Positions 1 to 6,927 are shown, counted from the stretch's first letter. The stretch: 7,306 nucleotides of DNA from Oscillospiraceae bacterium (GCA_016302655.1 JAEDNF010000079.1:1-7306), one strand, 5' to 3'. Notes: generated by a model from the letters alone, not told the origin. Made by a program: numbers and translations.

Positions 1-237
1 AGAAGAAGTCTCAATAGCAGGCTCTGACGATGAGCTTTCTTCCTTGCTTGTTTCATCGTCGGAAGATTCTTCCGAAGTAACCGAAGCTTCTTCGGATGTA
101 TCCGAACTCTTAGTGTCCGAACTCTCCTCATGTGTTGCGGAGCTGTTGCTATCCGGCATACTTACGGTCTTTCCCGAGCAGCCGACAGCGGCAATGAGCA
201 GAGCAGATATACATAATGCTGAAAGTATTCTTTTCAT
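1..237 (-). CDS. Ser/Glu-rich lipoprotein, N-terminal part only (runs off left edge)
   Basis: Reading leftward from an ATG at 237, 79 codons stay open to the window edge. The N-terminus is a lipoprotein signal peptide: a positive start (MKR), a hydrophobic core at about residues 4-18, and the lipobox AAVGC with the lipidated cysteine at residue 20. The mature protein should therefore be anchored to the outer face of the membrane. Residues about 24-79 are low-complexity and dominated by Ser, Glu, Asp and Thr, a typical flexible linker between the lipid anchor and a folded domain that would lie beyond the window. The start is supported by a GGAGG site six bases upstream. It begins 62 bp after purH with no clear terminator between, so read-through from the purine operon is possible. 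I see nothing linking it to purine synthesis, and its function cannot be told from this fragment. Confidence 0.85.
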   Translation of the reverse strand, partial: MKRILSALCISALLIAAVGCSGKTVSMPDSNSSATHEESSDTKSSDTSEEASVTSEESSDDETSKEESSSSEPAIETSS

Positions 238-242
238 ATTTA

Positions 243-248
243 TCCTCC
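243..248 (-). promoter_or_regulatory. Ribosome binding site of the lipoprotein gene
   Basis: The minus strand reads GGAGGATAAATATG here, a strong Shine-Dalgarno sequence with six-base spacing. It fixes the start of a gene that is truncated by the window edge. Confidence 0.75.
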
Positions 249-299
249 GTAATGGCAGGAAGAAAGCAGTCGAAAGACGCCTTTGTCCGTGCCGTGAAA

Positions 300-1478
300 T
301 CAGTGGTGGAACAGTCTTATACCGGTGAACGCCATTGCTATACCGTACTTGTTGCAGGTGTCGATAACATTGTCGTCACGGATAGAGCCGCCGGGCTGTG
401 CTATATATTCAACGCCGCTTCTGTGCGCCCTTTCGATATTGTCGCCGAAGGGGAAGAATGCGTCAGAGCCGAGCGAAACGCCCTTCATCGTTGCAAGCCA
501 TGCCTTCTTTTCTTCTGTGGTGAATACTTCGGGCTTAACCTTGAAAATGTGCTCCCATGCACCGTCTGCAAGAACATCCATATAATCCTCGCCGATGTAA
601 AGGTCGATTGCGTTGTCTCTGTCTGCTCGTTTGATGTTATCAACGAACTGTAAGCCCATTACCTTGGGAGACTGTCTTAAATACCAGTTGTCAGCCTTTG
701 TTCCTGCAAGGCGTGTGCAGTGGATTCTTGACTGCTGACCTGCGCCTATTCCTATAGCCTGACCGCCGCAAGCGTAAGCTACGGAGTTTGACTGAGTGTA
801 TTTGAGTGTGATCATTGCAATAGCAAGGTCAATCTTTGCGCTCTCGGGAATATTCTTATTCTCGGTGACAATGTTTGCAAACAGGTTATCGTCGATTACA
901 AGCTCGTTTCTGCCCTGTTCAAAAGTTATGCCGTATACCTGTTTACGCTCGATAGGCTCGGGAGTATAATTGGGATCGATCTTGATTATGTTGTAGTTGC
1001 CCTTTTTCTTTGACTTAAGTATTTCGAGAGCTTCGGGATCGTAGTCGGGAGCGATTACGCCGTCGGATACTTCACGCTGGATGATCTTTGCGGTTGAAAC
1101 ATCGCACTTATCGGACAGGGCAATGAAGTCGCCGTAAGATGACATTCTGTCAGCGCCCCTTGCTCTTGCATAAGCGCAGGCAAGTGCAGAGAGCTCGCCG
1201 AGATCGTCTACCCAGTATATCTTTTTAAGTGTGTCGGTAAGCGGAAGACCTACTGCGGCGCCTGCGGGGGATACGTGCTTGAAAGATGTTGCGGAGGGGA
1301 GTCCTGTAGCCTTTTTAAGTTCGCTTACAAGCTGCCAGCCGTTGAATGCGTCCATAAAGTTTATGTAGCCGGGCTTTCCGTTGAGTACCTCAATGGGAAG
1401 CGAGTTGCCGTTTGCCATAAAAATTCTTGACGGCTTCTGATTGGGATTGCAGCCGTACTTTAACTGAAGTTCGTTCAT
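300..1478 (-). CDS. purH: Stand-alone AICAR formyltransferase (PurH C-terminal domain only)
   Basis: This enzyme transfers a formyl group from 10-formyltetrahydrofolate to AICAR to give FAICAR, the penultimate step of IMP synthesis. The 392 residues correspond only to the transformylase half of bifunctional PurH/ATIC; the roughly 200-residue N-terminal cyclohydrolase domain is absent and translation begins at the domain boundary (LKYGCNPNQ). Visible motifs are FKHVSPAGAAVG with the catalytic Lys67-His68 pair, YARARGADRMSS (103-114), KYTQSNS with Asn231, IGAGQQSRIHCTRLAG (244-259), SDAFFPF with Asp339, and a C-terminal RLFHH. From memory of human ATIC these match Lys266/His267, Asn431, Asp546 and His592, and the text is closer to animal ATIC than to E. 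coli PurH. The ATG has an AAGGA site eight bases upstream and lies 17 bp after the PurO-like gene, which supplies the missing activity. The last codon is TGA. The frame is intact, and I am very sure of the family. Confidence 0.95.
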   Translation of the reverse strand: MNELQLKYGCNPNQKPSRIFMANGNSLPIEVLNGKPGYINFMDAFNGWQLVSELKKATGLPSATSFKHVSPAGAAVGLPLTDTLKKIYWVDDLGELSALACAYARARGADRMSSYGDFIALSDKCDVSTAKIIQREVSDGVIAPDYDPEALEILKSKKKGNYNIIKIDPNYTPEPIERKQVYGITFEQGRNELVIDDNLFANIVTENKNIPESAKIDLAIAMITLKYTQSNSVAYACGGQAIGIGAGQQSRIHCTRLAGTKADNWYLRQSPKVMGLQFVDNIKRADRDNAIDLYIGEDYMDVLADGAWEHIFKVKPEVFTTEEKKAWLATMKGVSLGSDAFFPFGDNIERAHRSGVEYIAQPGGSIRDDNVIDTCNKYGIAMAFTGIRLFHH

Positions 1479-1495
1479 ATTAAAAGTCCTTTCGC

Positions 1496-2212
1496 TTAAC
1501 AGTTCTTGTTTACTATGCGTGATTCGTATGTGCCTGTGCTGATATCAATGTAGCGTGTAAACAGAGATACCTTGTTGTCGGCGTTGAGATTTTCCCATAC
1601 ATACGCTGTGAAAGCGTCAATATCCATATCGGGAATCACTACTGTCTTGGGTTCGCCCTCAAAACTCGGCAGGGGATTGCCGTCGCACTTGTAGGTATGT
1701 ATAAACTTGCCCTTGCCGTTTAAAGGATCGCTGTATGCGTAGGTGTATCTCTGGCAGGAAGAGCCGTCGCCGTCTGCACTCTTGAGAATAGACATGGCAA
1801 AATTCATCTCGCCGTTGTCCAGATGTACTATACCCGATATTCTCGGTGTGTAGTTGGGCTTGTCGTCTTCAAATTCTCTTGTTCTCAGCGCCTGCTCAAA
1901 TGTCATCTGTTTATCCATCAGCTCATAGATAGTATCGGTCTGGTCGCCGTTTGTTACTATCGTCTTATTGCCGAGCACTCTTACCGGAGCGTAGATGATA
2001 AGGTGGGGATCGGACATTTTTGACTCGTCAAATGCCTGTGTTCTGATTCCCTCGCCGTCTTCAACGAAAACTCTGTTGCGGCTGTTTTCGCTTCTGCCCA
2101 TAATGAAATAAGCGATCACCGCTTTTTTGCCGTCGGGAGATTTTCCGATGACGATTCCTCTGCCGTGATAAGCAAGCGAGTTAAGCTCTTTTTCAAGTGT
2201 TACAACTTCCAT
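1496..2212 (-). CDS. purO: PurO-like IMP cyclohydrolase
   Basis: It should close the ring of FAICAR to give IMP, the last step of the pathway. The 238-residue protein has the pattern of the IMP cyclohydrolase family first known from archaeal PurO (an Ntn-type fold unrelated to the PurH N-terminal domain): YHGRGIVIGKSPDG (15-28), GRSENSRNRVF (39-49), TNGDQTD (87-93), NYTPRISG (120-127) and HTYKCDGNPLPSFEGEP (172-188). It is somewhat longer than the roughly 200-residue archaeal enzyme as I recall it. There is no signal peptide or membrane segment, so it should be cytoplasmic. The start carries the best ribosome binding site among the pathway genes, AGGAGG four bases before ATG. It is followed after 17 bp by an AICAR transformylase that lacks a cyclohydrolase domain, strong contextual support for this function. 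The symbol is by homology to archaeal purO; the activity of this bacterial branch is inferred. Confidence 0.85.
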   Translation of the reverse strand: MEVVTLEKELNSLAYHGRGIVIGKSPDGKKAVIAYFIMGRSENSRNRVFVEDGEGIRTQAFDESKMSDPHLIIYAPVRVLGNKTIVTNGDQTDTIYELMDKQMTFEQALRTREFEDDKPNYTPRISGIVHLDNGEMNFAMSILKSADGDGSSCQRYTYAYSDPLNGKGKFIHTYKCDGNPLPSFEGEPKTVVIPDMDIDAFTAYVWENLNADNKVSLFTRYIDISTGTYESRIVNKNC

Positions 2213-2216
2213 ATAG

Positions 2217-2222
2217 CCTCCT
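2217..2222 (-). promoter_or_regulatory. Ribosome binding site of the purO-like gene
   Basis: The minus strand reads AGGAGG, then CTAT, then ATG. It is the closest match to consensus in the window and confirms the start at 2212. The stem at 2232-2246 ends about nine bases upstream of it. Confidence 0.75.
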
Positions 2223-2298
2223 GTTATTTAAGCGTGTTTTGCACGCATTCTCGTTTATATTACGGCATACGCCGTTTTTGATTTGCCTTATGCTCACA

Positions 2299-2321
2299 AA
2301 GCCCCGTGATATGCGGAGCTT
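2299..2321 (-). terminator. Weak terminator-like hairpin after purN
   Basis: On the minus strand AAGCTCCG and CGGGGCTT can pair over 8 positions, one a G-U, with a 7-base loop, starting 18 bases past the purN stop codon. The tail is only TTTGTG-like, without a long T run, so termination would be partial at best. It may instead protect the 3' end of a processed upstream transcript. Confidence 0.3.
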
Positions 2322-2339
2322 CATTAATAAATGACAATT

Positions 2340-2966
2340 TTATTCGCCGATAACGGTAACACCGTCTTTGACGGTTATCTTTCCTTCGCAGAACAGCTGT
2401 GCCGCCTTGGGAAGTATCTTCCACTCAGCCTGCTCCATTACTCGCTTCTGGAGTATCTCGGGAGTATCGCCGTTTTCGACTTCGACCGCCTTTTGCAGTA
2501 TAATAGGACCTGCGTCGCACTCTGCGGTAACAAAGTGAACGGTAGCTCCCGTTACCTTTACACCTTTTTTGAGCGCTTCTTCATGTACATGAAGCCCGTA
2601 GTATCCCTTTCCGCAGAAAGAGGGGATGAGTGCAGGATGAACATTTATCATCTTGTATCTGAATGCGTCGCAGACCTGCTCGTCAAGTATCGTCATAAAG
2701 CCTGCGTAGATTACAAGATCGGCGTTCTCTTCGATAAGAGCGTCACGCATTGCCTTGCTGTAAGCGGCAACATCGGAGTAATCCTTTCTTGCAAGGACTC
2801 TTGTCTTTATTCCGTTATCAGAGGCTCTTGTAAGAGCGTAAGCGTCGGGCTTTGATGAAATCACACAGGTTATCTTGCCGCCGCCGAGTCCTTCGGACTT
2901 TTCTGCATCGATAAGCGCCTGTAAATTAGTTCCGCCGCCCGAAACCAAAACAACGATATTCTTCAT
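2340..2966 (-). CDS. purN: Phosphoribosylglycinamide formyltransferase
   Basis: PurN formylates GAR with 10-formyltetrahydrofolate to give FGAR (step 3), in the cytoplasm. The 208-residue length is usual for the family. The phosphate-binding loop VSGGGTNLQA is at residues 8-17. The catalytic trio appears as Asn108 and His110 in NVHPALIPSF and Asp151 in ECDAGPII. The segment GKGYYGLHVHE (119-129) is the variant seen, from memory, in Clostridia-type PurN in place of the shorter proteobacterial PGLHTH. The ATG follows the purM stop after one base, with no good Shine-Dalgarno next to it (the nearest, GAGGG, is about 18 bases upstream inside purM), so translation probably depends on ribosomes finishing purM. 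It is the last gene before the 127-bp gap. Confidence 0.96.
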   Translation of the reverse strand: MKNIVVLVSGGGTNLQALIDAEKSEGLGGGKITCVISSKPDAYALTRASDNGIKTRVLARKDYSDVAAYSKAMRDALIEENADLVIYAGFMTILDEQVCDAFRYKMINVHPALIPSFCGKGYYGLHVHEEALKKGVKVTGATVHFVTAECDAGPIILQKAVEVENGDTPEILQKRVMEQAEWKILPKAAQLFCEGKITVKDGVTVIGE

Positions 2967-2967
2967 A

Positions 2968-4005
2968 TTATTCTATTATGATGCCCTCGTCACCCTTGAT
3001 TATCGTACCTATGCAGAAGCTCTCAACACCTGCGCTGCGCAGAATGTTTACAGCTTCGTCAGCGTCGTCCTTATCAACAACTACCGTCATACCTATGCCC
3101 ATATTGAAGGTGTTGTACATATCATGCTCGGAAATACTGCCGACTTCCTGCAGATGCTTGAATATGTAGGGAACTTCATAGCTGTGCTTAGTAACCTTTG
3201 CGGTAAATCCGTCGGGCAGAGAGCGAGGGATATTCTCATTGAATCCTCCGCCTGTGATGTGAGAGATAGCCTTGACATTTATCTTTGAGATAAGTTCTAA
3301 GACAGGCTTTACATATATCTTAGTGGGAGTAAGAAGCGTTTCGCCGAGAGTTTTGCCTGTCGGGAGCATTTCATCAAGAACTTCCTTGCTGTTGATATCA
3401 AATACTTTTCTTACAAGAGAGAAGCCGTTTGAATGAACGCCCGTAGAAGCAAGACCGATGATGATATCGCCTTCCTTAACGGTGCTGTTGTCGATGATCT
3501 TGCTCTTGTCTACTATGCCTGTGCTGTAGCCTGCGATATCGTATTCATCTTCGGGCATCATACCGGGATGCTCGGCTGTTTCGCCGCCTATCAGGGCACA
3601 GCCTGCCTGTACACAGCCGTCTGCAACGCCCTTGACGATAGCGGCAACCTTTTCGGGAACATTTTTGCCGATTGCAATATAGTCAAGGAAGTAAAGAGGC
3701 TTTGCGCCGCAGCAGATAATATCGTTCACGCACATTGCAACTGCGTCTATGCCGATAGTATCATGCTTGTCCATTAAAAATGCCAATTTCAGCTTGGTGC
3801 CTACGCCGTCTGTACCGGATACGAGCACCGGCTCCTTGATGTCGGTAAGATCGGGCTGAAAGAGTCCGCCGAAGCCGCCGATGCCGGTCAGCACGCCCGG
3901 AATATTTGTGCGCTCTACATCCTTTTTCATCAGACGAACGCCTTCATAGCCTGCGGTAACATCTACGCCTGCTGCCTTATAGCTTTCTGAAAAACTGTTC
4001 TTCAT
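2968..4005 (-). CDS. purM: Phosphoribosylformylglycinamidine cyclo-ligase (AIR synthetase)
   Basis: PurM uses ATP to close FGAM into aminoimidazole ribonucleotide (step 5). The 345-residue length is normal. The ATP-grasp-unrelated PurM/PurL fold is marked by GTDGVGTKL (64-72), MCVNDI (91-96), GGETAEHPGM (140-149), HSNGFSL (191-197), HITGGGFNENIPR (249-261) and MYNTFNMGIGM (296-306), all in the expected order. The start has GGAAGGA nine bases upstream and lies 34 bp after purF. The protein should act as a cytoplasmic dimer, as is known for the family. Nothing is broken or missing. Confidence 0.97.
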   Translation of the reverse strand: MKNSFSESYKAAGVDVTAGYEGVRLMKKDVERTNIPGVLTGIGGFGGLFQPDLTDIKEPVLVSGTDGVGTKLKLAFLMDKHDTIGIDAVAMCVNDIICCGAKPLYFLDYIAIGKNVPEKVAAIVKGVADGCVQAGCALIGGETAEHPGMMPEDEYDIAGYSTGIVDKSKIIDNSTVKEGDIIIGLASTGVHSNGFSLVRKVFDINSKEVLDEMLPTGKTLGETLLTPTKIYVKPVLELISKINVKAISHITGGGFNENIPRSLPDGFTAKVTKHSYEVPYIFKHLQEVGSISEHDMYNTFNMGIGMTVVVDKDDADEAVNILRSAGVESFCIGTIIKGDEGIIIE

Positions 4006-4039
4006 AAAATTAATTCCTTCCGTTTGGGGACTGTCGTCC

Positions 4040-5506
4040 TTATTTGGTGGTTTCTGTCTTACTTTCGCTTATTTTTTTGTCAAATTTGTCCTTGTACATC
4101 TCTGTAGGAACATCTGTCGGATATTCTCCGCTGAAGCAAGCGGTGCAATAACCGCAGTCTCCGCAGCCGCTTGTATGAACAGCGAGCTTCTTTGCGTTGT
4201 CAACGCTCAGATATCCGAGAGAGTCTGCACCTATTATCTTGCTTATCTCTTCTACCGTATGATGACAAGCAATAAGATGGTCTCTTGAATCGATATCCGT
4301 GCCGTAATAGCAGGGATTCAGGAACGGCGGAGCAGATACCCTCATGTGTACCTCTGTAGCGCCTGCCTCACGAAGCAGCTTTACTATTCTGCCGCTTGTC
4401 GTGCCTCTTACAATAGAGTCGTCAATCAGCACGACCCGTTTGCCTTTTACCACGCTTGCTACTGCGTTCAGTTTTATGCGTACCTTATCCTCACGGGATG
4501 ACTGACCGGGAGAAATAAAGGTTCTGCCGATATATTTGTTTTTGATAAATCCAATGCCGTACGGAATGCCTGACTGGTGAGAGTAGCCTATCGCCGCATC
4601 TATTCCCGAATCGGGAACACCTACTACGATATCTGCCTGTACCGGATGCTCAAGCGCAAGGAAAGCTCCTGCTCTGAGCCTTGCCTCATGTACGGATGCG
4701 CCTTCAATAACAGAGTCGGGGCGTGCAAAATAGATGTATTCAAATACGCACATTGTATGCGGACGCTTGCCGCAGTGGTCGGTGATAGAACGGATACCGT
4801 CCTCATCAAATACAACTATTTCACCTGGAAGAATATCTCTTACAAATTTTGCTCCTACCGAGTCAAGAGCACAGCTCTCGGAAGCCACTATATAGGTTCC
4901 GTCATCGGTAACGCCGTAACACAGCGGTCTGAAGCCGTTTTCGTCACGGGCGGCAATAAGCTTTGCCGGAGACATGATAACAAGTGAGTAAGCACCGTTT
5001 ATCCTGTTCATCGCACGGTTGACAGCTTCTTCTATCGAAGGTGCGTCAAGCCGTTCTTTTGTTATCAGATAGCTGATAACTTCGGTGTCGCTTGTTGTAT
5101 GGAATATCGAGCCTTGCTTTTCAAGCTCATGGCGAAGCTCATAGGTGTTTACAAGGTTGCCGTTATGAGCAAGCGCCATTCTTCCTTTATAATGATTAAC
5201 AAGAATCGGCTGTGCGTTGAGTCTGGCATTTGCGCCCGTAGTTCCGTAGCGCACATGGCCGACTGCCATATTTCCGAGTCCCAGCCCTTCAAGCTTATCG
5301 GGAGTGAAAACATCGTTTACAAGTCCCGTATCCTTGTATGAGTTGAAAACGCCGTCATCGTTCACCACAATGCCGCAGCTTTCCTGTCCTCTGTGCTGTA
5401 AAGCAAATAATCCGTAATAAGTGGTTGCGGCAACATTTGTCTTTTCTTTTGCGAAAACACCGAATACGCCGCATTCTTCATGCAAACCGTTGGTCAATGG
5501 AGTCAT
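4040..5506 (-). CDS. purF: Amidophosphoribosyltransferase, canonical Bacillus type
   Basis: PurF makes 5-phosphoribosylamine from PRPP and glutamine, the committed step. I place the start at 5506, giving 488 residues, because it yields an 11-residue propeptide (MTPLTNGLHEE) followed by CGVFG, the same length as the B. subtilis propeptide; cleavage exposes catalytic Cys12. Glutaminase residues are present: HRGQES (38-43), Arg86 in GHVRYGTTG, Asn115-Gly116 in HNGN, and Asp140 in TSDTE. The phosphoribosyltransferase half has PDSG (298-301), the flexible loop around GRTFISPGQ (327-335) and the PRPP loop VLIDDSIVRGT (359-369). Fe-S ligands by homology to B. subtilis are Cys253, Cys399, Cys454 and Cys457, suggesting an oxygen-sensitive enzyme. 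An in-frame upstream ATG at 5542 has no ribosome binding site. The chosen ATG overlaps the stop of the paralogue upstream by four bases (ATGA), with GGAAAGGA just before it. Confidence 0.96.
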   Translation of the reverse strand: MTPLTNGLHEECGVFGVFAKEKTNVAATTYYGLFALQHRGQESCGIVVNDDGVFNSYKDTGLVNDVFTPDKLEGLGLGNMAVGHVRYGTTGANARLNAQPILVNHYKGRMALAHNGNLVNTYELRHELEKQGSIFHTTSDTEVISYLITKERLDAPSIEEAVNRAMNRINGAYSLVIMSPAKLIAARDENGFRPLCYGVTDDGTYIVASESCALDSVGAKFVRDILPGEIVVFDEDGIRSITDHCGKRPHTMCVFEYIYFARPDSVIEGASVHEARLRAGAFLALEHPVQADIVVGVPDSGIDAAIGYSHQSGIPYGIGFIKNKYIGRTFISPGQSSREDKVRIKLNAVASVVKGKRVVLIDDSIVRGTTSGRIVKLLREAGATEVHMRVSAPPFLNPCYYGTDIDSRDHLIACHHTVEEISKIIGADSLGYLSVDNAKKLAVHTSGCGDCGYCTACFSGEYPTDVPTEMYKDKFDKKISESKTETTK

Positions 5507-6927
5507 TCCTTTCCGTTCCAGCAATAAGTGCAAAGTCCGCATTCGGGCTTTCCTATTGCCCGTACAGTGCCTTCCAATGACTGAAATTCAAGCGAAGTAA
5601 GCTTGAGTCTGCGGCATATCTCTTCTCTGAGCTTTTTGCCTCTTTCGGTATTGGTGTCACTGTACTCGTCGATAAATCTGATACCGTCTGCACCCTCGGC
5701 TTCATCAATGATCTGTCTGGCGATAAGTTCCATCTCCGATGTACTGCGTGAGAAGTTAAGGTACTTACAGCCGTACATTATCGGAGGACAGGCGCTTCTC
5801 ATGTGTACTTCCTTAGCGCCGTTTTCATAAAGGAACTCTACTGTCTCTCTCATCTGAGTTCCTCTTACTATGCTGTCGTCAACGAACAGCAGTCTTTTAC
5901 CCTCTATAAGCTCATGAACCGGAATAAGCTTCATCTTTGCGACCTGATTTCTCATTGTCTGGTTGGTCGGCATAAAGCTTCTGGGCCATGTGGGAGTATA
6001 TTTGATAAACGGACGGGCAAACGGTATTCCGCTTCGGTTGGCATAACCTATTGCGTGAGGAACGCCCGAATCGGGTATTCCGCAGATATAGTCAACATCG
6101 GGAAGCTTGCCGTTCTTAATATCGTTCTCCGCCATTATCTCACCGTTGCGGGTACGCATCGTTTCAACCGTTACGCCCTCATATACCGCATTGGGATAAC
6201 CGTAATATGTCCATAAAAACGAACATATCCGCATATTGTCATCGCTGCCTTCGCTCAGCACCTCGCATCCGTCGGAGGTTATCATATCTATCTCTCCGGG
6301 GCGAAGCTCCTTGTATGTCGAGTATCCGAGCTTCTGGAATGCGAAGGATTCAAGTGAAACACAGTATCCGTCGCTGCGTCTGCCTACTATAATAGGCAGT
6401 CTGCCGTTTTTATCCCTTGCGGCGATAATTCCGTCCTTAGTCAGAATGATAAGGGACATTGTGCCCTCGATTTTGCTCTGAGCGTATCTTATTCCGTCGG
6501 TGAAGTTATCCTTCTGTGCAATGAGCGCTCCTATGAGCGAGCCTGAGTTAATGCTTCCGCTGCTCATCGTCTCAAAGTTTGCACATCCGCTTTCAAGCAG
6601 TTCATCCGACAGCGCTTCGGCATTTCTGATTATTCCGACACTGCACACGGAGTAAATACCGAGCTTTGAGCGAACCAGCAAGGGCTGGGGATCTGTATCG
6701 CTGATACAGCCGATACACAGCTTGCCTCTCATTGCCGTTGCGTCCTGCTCAAATTTTGTTCTGAACGGTGAGTTCTCAATGCTGTGGATAGCACGCTGAA
6801 AGCCGTACTCGGGGCTGTACGCCGTCATACCGCCTCTGCGGGTTCCGAGATGGGAGTGATAGTCAGTTCCGAAAAAAACATCGGTAACGCAATCGTTCTT
6901 AGACGCTGCGCCGAAAAATCCGCCCAT
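5503..6927 (-). CDS. PurF paralogue with degenerate glutaminase site
   Basis: This 474-residue protein has the full two-domain layout of amidophosphoribosyltransferase but starts directly at MGGFFG, without a propeptide, and Gly2 stands where PurF has its N-terminal catalytic Cys. The other glutamine-site residues are also changed by my alignment to the neighbour: HRG becomes RRG (30-32), the Arg of GHVRYG becomes Ser76, the Asn of HNG becomes Val97, and the Asp of SDTE becomes Ser128. By contrast the transferase half keeps PDSG (285-288), a flexible loop with Arg316, Phe318, Gln323, Arg326 and Lys333, and the PRPP loop VDDSIVRGT (349-357). Cysteines 235, 387, 466 and 469 match the Fe-S ligands. 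It has AGGA six bases before its ATG, lies 35 bp after purC, and its TGA overlaps the purF ATG. It could be an ammonia-using transferase or a regulatory partner of PurF; glutaminase activity seems excluded. The intact frame argues against a pseudogene. Confidence 0.9.
   Translation of the reverse strand: MGGFFGAASKNDCVTDVFFGTDYHSHLGTRRGGMTAYSPEYGFQRAIHSIENSPFRTKFEQDATAMRGKLCIGCISDTDPQPLLVRSKLGIYSVCSVGIIRNAEALSDELLESGCANFETMSSGSINSGSLIGALIAQKDNFTDGIRYAQSKIEGTMSLIILTKDGIIAARDKNGRLPIIVGRRSDGYCVSLESFAFQKLGYSTYKELRPGEIDMITSDGCEVLSEGSDDNMRICSFLWTYYGYPNAVYEGVTVETMRTRNGEIMAENDIKNGKLPDVDYICGIPDSGVPHAIGYANRSGIPFARPFIKYTPTWPRSFMPTNQTMRNQVAKMKLIPVHELIEGKRLLFVDDSIVRGTQMRETVEFLYENGAKEVHMRSACPPIMYGCKYLNFSRSTSEMELIARQIIDEAEGADGIRFIDEYSDTNTERGKKLREEICRRLKLTSLEFQSLEGTVRAIGKPECGLCTYCWNGKE

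Larger units (their letters stand above)
2213..2339 (-). other. purN-purO intergenic region with three small hairpins
   Basis: This is by far the longest gap between the pathway genes in the window (others are 35 bp or less). In transcript order it holds a terminator-like stem (2299-2321), a perfect 5-bp stem ACGGC/GCCGT with a 4-base loop (2262-2275), a perfect 5-bp stem GCGTG/CACGC with a 5-base loop (2232-2246), and the AGGAGG site of the purO-like gene. An AT-rich TAATATAAA lies between the second and third stems, but I find no convincing -35 box at the right distance, so a promoter is not claimed. It may be a processing or attenuation spacer that sets different expression for the last two genes. 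The stems are seen; the role is inferred. Confidence 0.45.

Noticed and set aside
81..95. Inverted repeat CCGAAG-CTT-CTTCGG
   Set aside because: It falls within the Ser/Glu-rich linker of the lipoprotein, where repeated GAA/TCG/TCC codons easily make such palindromes.
216..653. Plus-strand open frame of 145 codons antisense to purH
   Set aside because: It lies almost wholly opposite a well-conserved enzyme, has no recognisable motif and no ribosome binding site; it is a shadow of the coding pattern on the other strand.
1479..1495. Frameshift separating an original bifunctional PurH into two genes
   Set aside because: The upstream gene is of the unrelated PurO family and not the PurH N-terminal domain, and purH has its own ribosome binding site and start.
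2213..2265. Possible promoter (TAATATAAA on the minus strand) for the purO-like gene
   Set aside because: No acceptable -35 hexamer is found 16-18 bases upstream, so the AT-rich string alone is not enough.
2262..2279. ACGGC/GCCGT stem followed by TTTT on the plus strand, like an intrinsic terminator
   Set aside because: The stem has only 5 bp and there is no plus-strand gene upstream for it to terminate; on the transcribed minus strand the T run becomes an A run before the stem.
2331..2855. Plus-strand open frame of 174 codons antisense to purN
   Set aside because: Same reasoning: purN on the minus strand has all catalytic motifs, and this frame shows only a Cys/Tyr/Leu-rich shadow sequence without family features.
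5503..6927. PurF paralogue as a decaying pseudogene
   Set aside because: The frame is intact over 474 codons, with conserved transferase motifs, Fe-S cysteines, a ribosome binding site and a coupled downstream start, which fits a maintained protein.
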